Assembly: GCA_027858555.1 (NCBI GenBank)
Contig: JAQICP010000211.1
Location: 1 to 8,186, forward strand
Source of the DNA: Vallitaleaceae bacterium
Lineage (GTDB): Bacteria; Bacillota; Clostridia; Lachnospirales; Vallitaleaceae
Direction: 5' to 3'
Length of the DNA: 8,186 nucleotides
The number at the start of each line of letters is the position of its first letter. Position 1 is the stretch's first letter. The notes under the pieces are model-generated. The model was not told the DNA's origin. It worked only from the letters and a program-made list of their open reading frames with translations, and made no database searches. A program made the translations under genes and the position numbers. This document shows positions 1 through 5,745 of this stretch, in pieces.

Positions 1-640
1 TACAACCCTATAATTGCTTGTTTAGCAGGTGGTAGGAATAAACGTATGGCTTCAAAAGCTTATGATTTCTTTAATGGGGAATTGAAAAATAATGGACTTA
101 AAATACATACACCAGAAACAATCAAAGATGTTAAATTGAACGAGGTTGAACGTTGGATAGAACGGTTCGGTGGATCGGCGGTTATTAAGAACCCTTATAG
201 CAATGCAGGCCAAGTTGTCTATACTATTACCAATCGAAAAGAGTTAGATGATTTCTTGGCAATAAAGCACCCTTATGATGATTTTATCATTTAGAGTCTT
301 ATTAGCAATTACCAGTGGAGTACACAGAGCAGAGATGCCACTTAAGAATCAATTAGACCCGGAAGAAGATTCTTGGCAGATGCTTGGAACCAATCTCTCT
401 ACTAAATTATCAGATGGATGGGGCAGTCTAACTGGGCGCCTTAGGCTCATGGACCAAAAGGATTTCAACCAATTTGGGCTCAGTTTGGATCATCTAATAG
501 ACGGCTATATTCAATCGGTACTTTCAACCATTGCCATTGATAAACTTGCCTGCCAGTTAAACACGACAAAAAAGACATTGCGTCAAAAATTGTTCATGTC
601 CCTTAATGGGGATCCAACTTTAATGGCAGAGATATTATAG
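1..640 (+). pseudogene. Decayed ATP-grasp (PGM1-like peptide ligase) gene, 3' part
   Basis: The frame open at base 1 reads GGRNKRMASKAYDFFN, then IHTPETI and AVIKNPYSNAGQ. These resemble the nucleotide-binding part of ATP-grasp proteins, and I recall similar blocks in PGM1-related peptide ligases. This frame stops at TAG 292-294 but still makes sense beyond it (SLISNYQWSTQS), so the stop probably replaced a Gln codon. From about 330 the sense moves to another frame, with DSWQMLGTNLSTKLSDGW, RLMDQKDFNQFGLSLDHLID and a C-terminal helical end at 640. The family normally has more sequence between the WSTQS and LGTNLS blocks, so an internal deletion is likely as well as the frame change. Seen: one stop and one frame switch inside one apparent protein. 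Inferred: a non-functional gene. The start lies outside the window. ATP-grasp membership is probable; the PGM1 assignment is from memory and less sure. Confidence 0.7.
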
Positions 641-678
641 TTATTATTAGTTTGGTAGTGATTTTTCCAGGTAAAAAG

Positions 679-687
679 TGGTATAAT
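679..687 (+). promoter_or_regulatory. Extended -10 promoter for the 51-aa protein gene
   Basis: TGgTATAAT is a perfect extended -10 element (TG at 679-680, TATAAT at 682-687). No good -35 sits at 16-18 bp, which is acceptable for extended -10 promoters. It would start a leader of about 110 nt before the ATG at 804. A second candidate lies inside that leader: TTGACT (749-754), 17 bp, then a poor -10 TGATAG (772-777). Confidence 0.55.
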
Positions 688-803
688 AGGGATACAAGAA
701 TATATTAGTCTATTAAAAAAGAGTTACACTAATTAGTCGATGTTTAAGTTGACTTACGTAAATGTAAACGATGATAGGGTGTTCATGTTGAAAGGAGTCT
801 AAT

Positions 804-959
804 ATGAAAGATAAGAATATTGATAAACTGAAAGAATTAATAGAGCATAAGAAAGACCATAATAATTCTAAGAAGAAAATAATACCGGATAGAAAGATTG
901 GTTCTGGTCACGGCGCTAATAGTAATATGAAGAGTACAGGTTCTAATAATAAAGTGTAG
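804..959 (+). CDS. 51-residue basic small protein, function unknown
   Basis: The ATG at 804 follows a strong AAAGGAG ribosome site (791-797) with 6 bases between, and the frame runs 51 codons to TAG 957-959. The product begins MKDKNIDKLKELIEHKKDH, a Lys/Glu-rich stretch that could form an amphipathic helix. It continues through a basic KKKIIPDRK patch (residues 23-31) and ends in a Gly/Ser/Asn-rich tail (GSGHGANSNMKSTGSNNKV, residues 33-51). There is no signal peptide, membrane segment or Cys. The promoter, ribosome site and downstream terminator (1076-1107) make it a complete single-gene unit. The tail looks like a conserved motif rather than random sequence, but I do not recognise the family. 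A nucleic-acid-binding or spore-associated role would be a guess from composition only. Confidence 0.7.
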   Translation: MKDKNIDKLKELIEHKKDHNNSKKKIIPDRKIGSGHGANSNMKSTGSNNKV

Positions 960-1009
960 AACAAAGTGTGCATCCAGTACACGTTTTCAAGAAATGTAAT
1001 TATTCTCAT

Positions 1010-1040
1010 GGGAAGTCCGTTGTTTTAATGGGGACTTCCT
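1010..1040 (+). other. Inverted repeat / RNA hairpin downstream of the small gene
   Basis: GGAAGTCC (1011-1018) and GGACTTCC (1032-1039) form a perfect 8-bp stem around a 13-nt loop, and a G-U pair (1010/1040) can extend it. No T run follows, so it is not a classical terminator. It lies between the small gene's stop and the true terminator at 1076, so it would be part of the 3' untranslated RNA and could protect the 3' end or mark a small RNA. Confidence 0.5.
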
Positions 1041-1075
1041 AAACTGTAGAACATAGTTTAATAGTGTTATAGAAT

Positions 1076-1107
1076 AAACCTCTTTTTGATATCGAAAAGA
1101 GGTTTTT
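1076..1107 (+). terminator. Rho-independent terminator, probably bidirectional
   Basis: AAACCTCTTTT (1076-1086) pairs perfectly with AAAAGAGGTTT (1095-1105), and inner pairs can shorten the 8-nt loop TGATATCG. On the plus strand it is followed by TTTATATTTT, giving a good U tract for the small-protein transcript. On the minus strand it lies just past the end of the YkgJ-like remnant, so it can end that transcript too, with a poorer U tract. Confidence 0.8.
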
Positions 1108-1116
1108 ATATTTTGC

Positions 1117-1526
1117 CTAATTAGTATGTCTGAAATAGCGATAGACATGGTAGAAAATGGGGTATTGTCTGCGATATACTTGGACAACCTCACTATATAC
1201 GGCACCTGTGTTCCATGTCTCTTGAAAACTCACACCGGTTGTTCCTCAGAAAAGAATGTTTCATAGAAACTAGGGGAAACTTTTTTGAAAAGTGAAAGTC
1301 ATTCTTCTGATTTGATTCTTAATATGGTTTGTGCCATGGGTGTTAGGGTTTCTATATGTGAACTGATTATTGAGAACTCAGTACCCGATATCTCGAAGAA
1401 TTGGCTACAACAAGAAGCACATCCTTTTTGACAAGGCGCTTGTTTTTTGTGGCTTGAGTAATAGCTTTCAATTACTTGATCTATTGTTTTGTTGAGTGCT
1501 AGGGTGTGTTTTTTATAGTCATTCAT
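1117..1526 (-). pseudogene. Broken YkgJ-type cysteine-cluster protein gene
   Basis: Minus-strand translation from ATG 1526 gives 75 residues containing PCQKGCASCC (Cys 32, 36, 39, 40). This CxxxCxxCC cluster is the hallmark of the YkgJ family (Zn/Fe-chelating domain, PF03692). An N-terminal helix precedes it and helical sequence follows, then TGA 1299-1301. Members are usually about 130-250 residues with more Cys further on. Past the stop, protein-like sequence continues in other frames: a stretch with NNRCEF and RCRIY in one frame, then VYRRQYPIFYHVYRYF in another, ending at TAG 1117-1119 just before the terminator. I infer one or more frameshifts in a formerly full gene. The start is supported by AGAGGT about 8 bases upstream. 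It could be a natural short protein, but the downstream coding echoes argue against that. The exact number of lesions is uncertain. Confidence 0.6.
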
Positions 1527-1563
1527 TCATTTACCTCTATGAGAATCGCTCGATTTAAAGAAT

Positions 1564-1592
1564 ACAGTAACACTGTTAATGAAGAATGTAAA
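1564..1592 (-). promoter_or_regulatory. Candidate promoter for the YkgJ-like remnant
   Basis: On the minus strand TTTACA (1587-1592) is followed after exactly 17 bp by TACTGT (1564-1569), about 38 bp before the start codon at 1526. The -10 overlaps a small inverted repeat, ACAGT-aac-ACTGT (1564-1576), which could be an operator. Hexamers are imperfect but spacing is ideal. Confidence 0.4.
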
Positions 1593-1649
1593 GGTACATC
1601 TAATAATACTTTTCAGGCATATGTAAATACTTTGGGTGGAATGCTTTAG

Positions 1650-1680
1650 TTTCATCAAGATTTATATGGTATTGATGAAA
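1650..1680. promoter_or_regulatory. 9-bp inverted repeat in the divergent intergenic region
   Basis: TTTCATCAA (1650-1658) and TTGATGAAA (1672-1680) are perfect inverted arms separated by 13 bp, so arm centres lie 22 bp (two helical turns) apart. This geometry suits a dimeric regulator. It lies upstream of the permease promoter and behind the minus-strand promoter. An RNA hairpin is possible, but no T run follows. The regulator is unknown. Confidence 0.4.
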
Positions 1681-1708
1681 TTATTGTTTGTCTGAACTAC
1701 CTTTATAC

Positions 1709-1737
1709 TTGTAATTTTAGGTATTGGCAGTTATATT
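1709..1737 (+). promoter_or_regulatory. Candidate promoter for the permease gene
   Basis: TTGTAA (1709-1714), 17 bp, TATATT (1732-1737), about 40 bp before the ATG at 1778. Two mismatches to consensus in -35 and one in -10, with optimal spacing. The area is AT-rich, so chance matches are easy. Confidence 0.4.
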
Positions 1738-1777
1738 ATATTAAGAGATACAGAAATCGAGACTGGGGTAGCATATC

Positions 1778-2695
1778 ATGAAAAAACAGAATTACACTTA
1801 TCTAGCCGACATGAGTTTAGTATTTGTAGCCATCGTCTGGGGAGCAGGTTTCATAGGCACACAGTATGCTCTAGATGCTAATGGAAGCACATTACTCATA
1901 CTTGCTATGAGATTCGTCATGGCTGGTGTCATACTTGGTATTATATTTAGAAAAAGAATTATGAAAACATCTCGAAAAGATATATTTTATGGTGCTATTG
2001 CAGGCCTTATATTGTTCCTTGGGTTTTATACGCAAACGGTAGGACAATCTTTAACTGTAATATCTAACGCAGCATTTATAACAGCCACCAATGTGGTTAT
2101 GGTACCATTTATAGTATGGATCTTTACCAAGGTAAAGCCACCAACTAAGACCTTCATTCTATCTTTTGTAGCACTACTGGGTATTGGCATCTTATCCATA
2201 TCTTTTGATAGCAAGGGGTTGGTATTAGGTCTCGGTGATATGCTGGTTTTATTGTCAGCAGTTTTATGGGCTAGTCATATCGCTTATCTTGGTATTATGG
2301 TAAAAGATAGAGATCCAAGCGTGATGGCATTTGCACAATTAATGACGGCTGGTATTATATCATTGGTACTACTACTGATTTTGGAACCAGAATCTATTAC
2401 AAGCATGGATTATAGCAAGGGTTTGTTACCAATCATTTACTTAGGTCTTTTTAGTACTTTAATGTGCTTTTTAATTCAAACCACTGCTCAAAAATATACA
2501 AGTCCATCAAAGGCAGGGATTATCATGTCCATGGAAGGTCTTTTTGGGAGTATATTCTCAGTGATGCTGGGTTTAGAATTATTGACAAAAAACCTGATTA
2601 TAGGCGGCGCATTAGTACTGGCTTCCGTTGTTCTTGTAGAGGCTAAATGGCATAGGAAGAAAAATGATGTAATTGAAGTGCAAGGAGTGGATTAG
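1778..2695 (+). CDS. DMT superfamily permease (EamA family)
   Basis: A 305-residue membrane protein with about ten hydrophobic segments (near residues 10-30, 36-57, 69-88, 96-116, 125-143, 151-172, 184-202, 217-235, 245-264, 271-289) and a charged cytoplasmic tail. It shows the two-fold EamA (PF00892) repeat, roughly residues 12-141 and 152-287. Typical signatures include the WGAGF motif near residue 21, the MRF motif at 44-46, SNAAFITATNVVMVP at 96-110 and SPSKAGIIMSMEGLFG at 242-257, the last two being the paired-helix motifs of the two halves. Length matches the family. Such permeases export or import amino acids, nucleosides or other small metabolites; the substrate cannot be read from sequence. 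ATG 1778 is the first in frame after a stop at 1769-1771, but its ribosome site (TGGGG, 1764-1768) is weak. It heads a possible three-gene operon. Confidence 0.9.
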   Translation: MKKQNYTYLADMSLVFVAIVWGAGFIGTQYALDANGSTLLILAMRFVMAGVILGIIFRKRIMKTSRKDIFYGAIAGLILFLGFYTQTVGQSLTVISNAAFITATNVVMVPFIVWIFTKVKPPTKTFILSFVALLGIGILSISFDSKGLVLGLGDMLVLLSAVLWASHIAYLGIMVKDRDPSVMAFAQLMTAGIISLVLLLILEPESITSMDYSKGLLPIIYLGLFSTLMCFLIQTTAQKYTSPSKAGIIMSMEGLFGSIFSVMLGLELLTKNLIIGGALVLASVVLVEAKWHRKKNDVIEVQGVD

Positions 2696-2727
2696 TACAA
2701 GCAGTCGATTAATACAAGGAGGTACCC

Positions 2728-3060
2728 ATGAACATACAGATATACGGTAAATCCAAATGTTTTGACACAAAAAAAGCAGAACGTTATTTTAAGGAACGTG
2801 GTATAAAATACCAGCCAGTTGATATAATGGATAAAGGTCTTAGTAAAGGTGAGCTTAATAATGTACTAAAAGCAGTAGGAAGTCTTGAAAACCTAATAGA
2901 CACTAAAGCAAAAGATTATGCTATGATCAAATACTTAGTACCTGAGCAAAGAGAAGAAAAATTAATGGAAAACCCCAAATTATATAAGACACCCATCGTT
3001 AGAAATGGCAAAGATGCTACGGTAGGCTATCAACCAGAAGTGTGGAAGCAGTGGGTATGA
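2728..3060 (+). CDS. ArsC/Spx-family thioredoxin-like protein
   Basis: A 110-residue protein with the ArsC-family (PF03960) order: a beta strand, Cys 11 in GKSKCFDT, the KKAERYFKERGIKYQPVDI helix-strand unit, a helical middle, and the strand TPIV (88-91) with the cis-Pro of thioredoxin folds. It ends in GYQPEVWKQWV, as in Clostridia proteins labelled 'arsenate reductase family'. It has one Cys, not the CxxC of Spx. The arginines that bind arsenate in E. coli ArsC (60, 94, 107) have no clear equivalents: KTPIV replaces RPIV and GYQP replaces GRPP. True arsenate reductase activity is therefore doubtful; a thiol-dependent oxidoreductase or Spx-like regulatory role is as likely. A perfect AAGGAGG (2716-2722) lies 5 bases before the ATG, and the 32-bp gap after the permease supports co-transcription. 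Confidence 0.88.
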   Translation: MNIQIYGKSKCFDTKKAERYFKERGIKYQPVDIMDKGLSKGELNNVLKAVGSLENLIDTKAKDYAMIKYLVPEQREEKLMENPKLYKTPIVRNGKDATVGYQPEVWKQWV

Positions 3061-3125
3061 AGTAAGGCCTAGGCACCAACTAGTCACATATTAAGTACTT
3101 GTAAATAAAAAATATGGAGAAAATC

Positions 3126-3947
3126 ATGAATGATGAAACTTCAAAAGCACCTGATATGTTAAAAGAAATTGTTGCACTTAAAAATTATATAAGCATTAAC
3201 CAACTAAACAATTCGTGTTCTTATGGTGGGAATCAGGGTTGGTTTCATGAGATTGTAGTCGATGTTAATAAAGAAAAGGCCTATCATAAAGGACTTCGAA
3301 TCAAAAAATATGGTTGCGGACTTATTAGCGCCACGGATGTCCTTTTATATATCAATCAGAATAACGCTGAGTGGGGTGAGACGACTTTAAAGCAAAACCA
3401 AGTGGATATGTCTGAGTATAAGACATTAGTTGCTGAATTTGATCGTCATTATTTTCGAGCAAGAAGGAACCTAGGCGTTCTTGGTCCTTTTCTATCTTTG
3501 GGATTTAAGAAATATATAAGGAATCATAAATTGAGATTGAAAATAAAATGGGGAACGTTTTACAGTTCCACCACCATATATAAAAAAATAGTATTGATGT
3601 TAAAAAAGGATGTTCCTGTGATAATATCCATTGGTCCATCTCGTTTTGGTGACAAATCCAGGGGGATTGCTTTGTATGTATTAAAGCCCAACAGTGAATC
3701 TATGACATCTAATGAGGGTAATCAAGATAAAGTCATCTATGAGGCATATAAGACCATAAAAGGGCATTATGTTGTGGTCACCGGCATATTTTTGAATGAG
3801 CATAATAAGCATATGATGTTGCGCATATCTTCTTGGGGCAAATTATACTACATGGATTGGGAAGAATATAGGAATTATCATCTGCATCATAGCATGCCGT
3901 TTACTTCATCAATATTAACAGTTGAAAAAGTGGTTGTTAAGTCTTAA
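3126..3947 (+). CDS. C39-like papain-fold cysteine peptidase, cytoplasmic
   Basis: A 273-residue protein with the pattern of C39-like (Peptidase_C39_2-type) proteins. YGCGLISATDVLLYI carries the likely nucleophile Cys 64. After a long insert comes VPVIISIG (163-170), then GHYVVVTG with likely catalytic His 214, and RISSWGKLYYMDWEEY (233-248), the position of the third active-site residue. Papain has Asn in an NSWG motif; here it reads SSWG, so the third residue is changed or lies elsewhere. There is no signal peptide or membrane segment, so it acts in the cytoplasm unless another gene exports it. The basic insert (FRARRNLG, KKYIRNHKLRLKIKWG) is unusual. I chose ATG 3126 because GGAG (3116-3119) sits 6 bases upstream; the in-frame ATG at 3114 has no ribosome site and would add four residues. 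It follows the ArsC-like gene by 65 bp with no terminator between. Peptidase, transglutaminase-like or inactive binding roles are all possible. Confidence 0.65.
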   Translation: MNDETSKAPDMLKEIVALKNYISINQLNNSCSYGGNQGWFHEIVVDVNKEKAYHKGLRIKKYGCGLISATDVLLYINQNNAEWGETTLKQNQVDMSEYKTLVAEFDRHYFRARRNLGVLGPFLSLGFKKYIRNHKLRLKIKWGTFYSSTTIYKKIVLMLKKDVPVIISIGPSRFGDKSRGIALYVLKPNSESMTSNEGNQDKVIYEAYKTIKGHYVVVTGIFLNEHNKHMMLRISSWGKLYYMDWEEYRNYHLHHSMPFTSSILTVEKVVVKS

Positions 3948-4087
3948 CATGAACGTATATAGGACACGATAAAAGAAACCGAAGCATCAATAAAACAGGA
4001 CCTATGTTAAGGACTTTATAGATAGAGACTTAAGAAACAATATAAAAGAACTGAGGTTAAGCATAATATAAAATACGATATAAGAAC

Positions 4088-4126
4088 AAGAAGCTGATTT
4101 CTGTATTTTACAGAAGCCAGCTTCTT
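4088..4126. terminator. Bidirectional hairpin terminator between convergent genes
   Basis: AAGAAGCTG (4088-4096) pairs with CAGCTTCTT (4118-4126), and inside it TTCTGTA (4099-4105) pairs with TACAGAA (4109-4115) around a TTT loop; one mismatch and one G-U pair separate the two stems. It sits in the 242-bp gap between the plus-strand C39-like gene and the minus-strand transporter, so it can end both transcripts. T runs on either side are short. Between 3948 and 4087 I see only AT-rich sequence without a gene. Confidence 0.72.
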
Positions 4127-4189
4127 TGTAATCTGTATGAGTTGAATATTTACAATAAGAATAAGATTTAGATCATCTATACACCAGCA

Positions 4190-5182
4190 CTATGTGGATT
4201 CGGTAGCTAAATGGGTCTGTACTTTTACTGGTCGCTTGAAGACTAATATAAATATCACCCAAGCCATAAAAGTTGTGCCAGCCGCAAACAGTGTTGGCAG
4301 ATTCATACTGATAGTAGTTAAGAATCCAGCAAGTATAGGTGGTATTGCTTGGGCGAGACTCACAATGGACTGATTCATGCCTAAGATGTCACCTTGTGAT
4401 TTAGCATCTCCCAGACCTGACACAATAGCGGCTCCATTGGGTTGTGTTAATCCTTGGAATATTGCTATGAAAGGTATGATGGCATAGATCCAGATAGCCT
4501 TATCAGGTAGTAATAATATTGGAAACACGAGAGCAAGGAGTATTATTGATAAGGACATAATACTTTCAGGTGAGAATTTTTTTGAAAGTGGCCTTAGAAT
4601 AGCACCTTGTGTAATGGCTATCCACAGTCCCATATAGGCAAATAAATCGCCAATTTGTGATGGGGTGAATTGATACTTGTCGATTAAGAATACTTGGAAA
4701 AACTGTGTGAAGAAATTGAAACCAATTGTTAATAAGAATATAACGATGAATATAGTGCGTATTTTTTCGTTATGAAAGGCTTTATTGATATTTTTAAACC
4801 CTGCGAAAATATCAATTTTGCCTTCTTTTTTATACTTGAGGGTTTCAGGGAACAAACGAATTACAAGAATCAGGTTAATAGCAGTTAATATGACAGCTAA
4901 CCAAAATGGCGTATCAAAACTAAACCAACTTACAATTGTAGGGTCCGATAACTTCCCGCCAATATAGGGACCGATTACAAAACCTAGACCAAAAGCCATA
5001 CCAATCATGCCGAAGTTTCTAGCCCTGTTGGTTTTGTCGCTAATGTCAGCTATGGCTGATTGTGCAATGGAGATATTACCGCCAGTGAATCCATCGATGA
5101 TTCTTCCAAGGAATAATAACCATGTGGTACCACTAATAATACCTATGGCAAATAAAACAAGCAGACGTAGAGATAAAATGCA
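4190..5182 (-). pseudogene. MFS drug-efflux-type transporter lacking its N-terminus
   Basis: The minus-strand frame is open for about 330 residues, ending at 4190. The first Met that could start it (5008) lies in the middle of conserved MFS sequence. Ahead of that Met the frame still reads typical TetA-like MFS protein: WLLFLGRIIDGFTGGNISIA (transmembrane segment 4) and SAIADISDKTNRARNFG. After it comes GLGFVIGPYIGG, the antiporter motif C of segment 5, then the central loop and the C-terminal six-helix half (SPSQIGDLF-type 'TPSQIGDLFAYMG', QGLTQPNGAAIVSGLGDAKSQG). Upstream homology stops at about 5160-5182, where a TGA (5183-5185) closes the frame. About 70-80 residues, covering segments 1-3 and motif A, are missing, as are promoter and ribosome site. 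The protein would be non-functional even if made. It is fused head to head with a truncated regulator gene at 5178. Confidence 0.85.
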
Positions 5183-5558
5183 TCATGCTATATTACAGAC
5201 TGCAACAGACTATCTAAAAAAAACAGAAGACAAAGAATCAATAACCTTAGATGACATATGGTCCTATTGTTTAGAGCTATGGCAGCAAGAAGATCTGAAT
5301 GTTAAGATGCTTTATAAGGTGAGTGTTTTAGATTATACGGAAATTGATAAGCGTAAACACGGATTTATTATTGTATTCATGAAGCTTTTAAAGCATATAG
5401 AGTCTTTTGAAGACGAATCGGAAGCTGAGCTCATTAATTACGCTGAAATCATATATGCCACATATATACCACTTCTCCAAAACTTAGCAAACGATAGCAA
5501 TTATGAAACTAGGTTTAAAAAGGGTATGACTGGACTAATCAAAGGCATAGTATTATAG
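5178..5558 (+). pseudogene. C-terminal part of a probable TetR-family regulator
   Basis: The plus-strand frame reads a soluble helical protein of about 126-130 residues, from near RRRDKMHHAILQTATDYL through SITLDDIWSYCLELWQQEDL and a hydrophobic helix GFIIVFMKLLKHI to a C-terminus RFKKGMTGLIKGIVL. The last helix matches the usual end of TetR proteins (FxxGLxxLIxGI type). No helix-turn-helix motif (the GVSxGTxYxHF signature of TetR N-termini) is present, and the family is normally about 190-200 residues. The same frame stays open back to 5007, but that part is antisense to the transporter and is not a real extension. Only weak ribosome-site sequence precedes ATG 5178. I infer the ligand-binding half of the regulator that once controlled the divergent MFS gene. 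TetR identity rests on context and the C-terminal pattern, so it is moderate. Confidence 0.6.
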
Positions 5559-5575
5559 GTATTGGTCATATGAAG

Positions 5576-5670
5576 GGAGCTCAGGAATGAAGCTCAGGAA
5601 TGAAGCTCAGGAATGGAGCACGAGAATGAAGCACGGGACTGAATATATGAATTAATCATATGAATTGATT
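5576..5670. repeat. 13-bp tandem repeat (minisatellite)
   Basis: Five consecutive 13-bp units run from 5576 to 5640: GGAGCTCAGGAAT, GAAGCTCAGGAAT (twice), GGAGCACGAGAAT and GAAGCACGGGACT. Two looser AT-rich units continue in the same period (5641-5653, 5654-5666), where ATATGAATTAATC and ATATGAATTGATT also recur 13 bp apart. The array sits between the regulator remnant's stop and the terminator at 5694. A 13-nt period shifts the reading frame each unit, so it is not coding. Slippage-type expansion is the simplest origin. Confidence 0.85.
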
Positions 5671-5693
5671 GTAGGTATTTATTATGTAAAAAC

Positions 5694-5723
5694 AAAGGAG
5701 GACAGCGTTTGCTATCCTCCTTT
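5694..5723 (-). terminator. Terminator of the surface-protein gene
   Basis: As minus-strand RNA, AAAGGAGGATAGC pairs along its full 13 bp with GCTGTCCTCCTTT (one G-U pair) around a 4-nt loop, followed by TGTTTTTA as U tract. It is 22 bp beyond the stop codon of the gene at 5746. Read as plus-strand RNA the same hairpin has one C-A mismatch and is followed by TT, so it may also end the regulator remnant's transcript, less well. Confidence 0.85.
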
Positions 5724-5745
5724 TTCATGGAGTCTTAAAGTTAAT

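Noticed and set aside
987..1205. 72-codon minus-strand frame
   Set aside because: It runs through both hairpins and into the small gene's 3' region and has no ribosome site. Its upper part is in frame with the YkgJ-like remnant and is treated as part of that decay.
1126..1266. 46-codon plus-strand frame with several Cys
   Set aside because: No ribosome site or promoter directly upstream, and it starts just after a terminator. It is antisense to the YkgJ-like remnant.
2026..2214. Minus-strand frame inside the permease
   Set aside because: Antisense shadow of a clear EamA gene, with no ribosome site or family resemblance.
2464..2646. Second plus-strand frame inside the permease
   Set aside because: Out-of-frame shadow; the permease frame carries the conserved motifs here.
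4785..4967. Plus-strand frame opposite the transporter
   Set aside because: Antisense to well-conserved MFS sequence; no start signals.
5007..5177. N-terminal extension of the regulator frame
   Set aside because: These 57 codons are the exact antisense of MFS transmembrane segments 4-5, joined to the regulator by the deletion; not evolved as protein.
5587..5655. 22-codon frame MKLRNEAQEW... within the tandem repeat
   Set aside because: Produced by the repeat itself; no ribosome site, and the 13-nt unit changes frame each copy.
5576..5670. CRISPR-like array
   Set aside because: The units are 13 bp, contiguous, with no spacers and no cas genes nearby.
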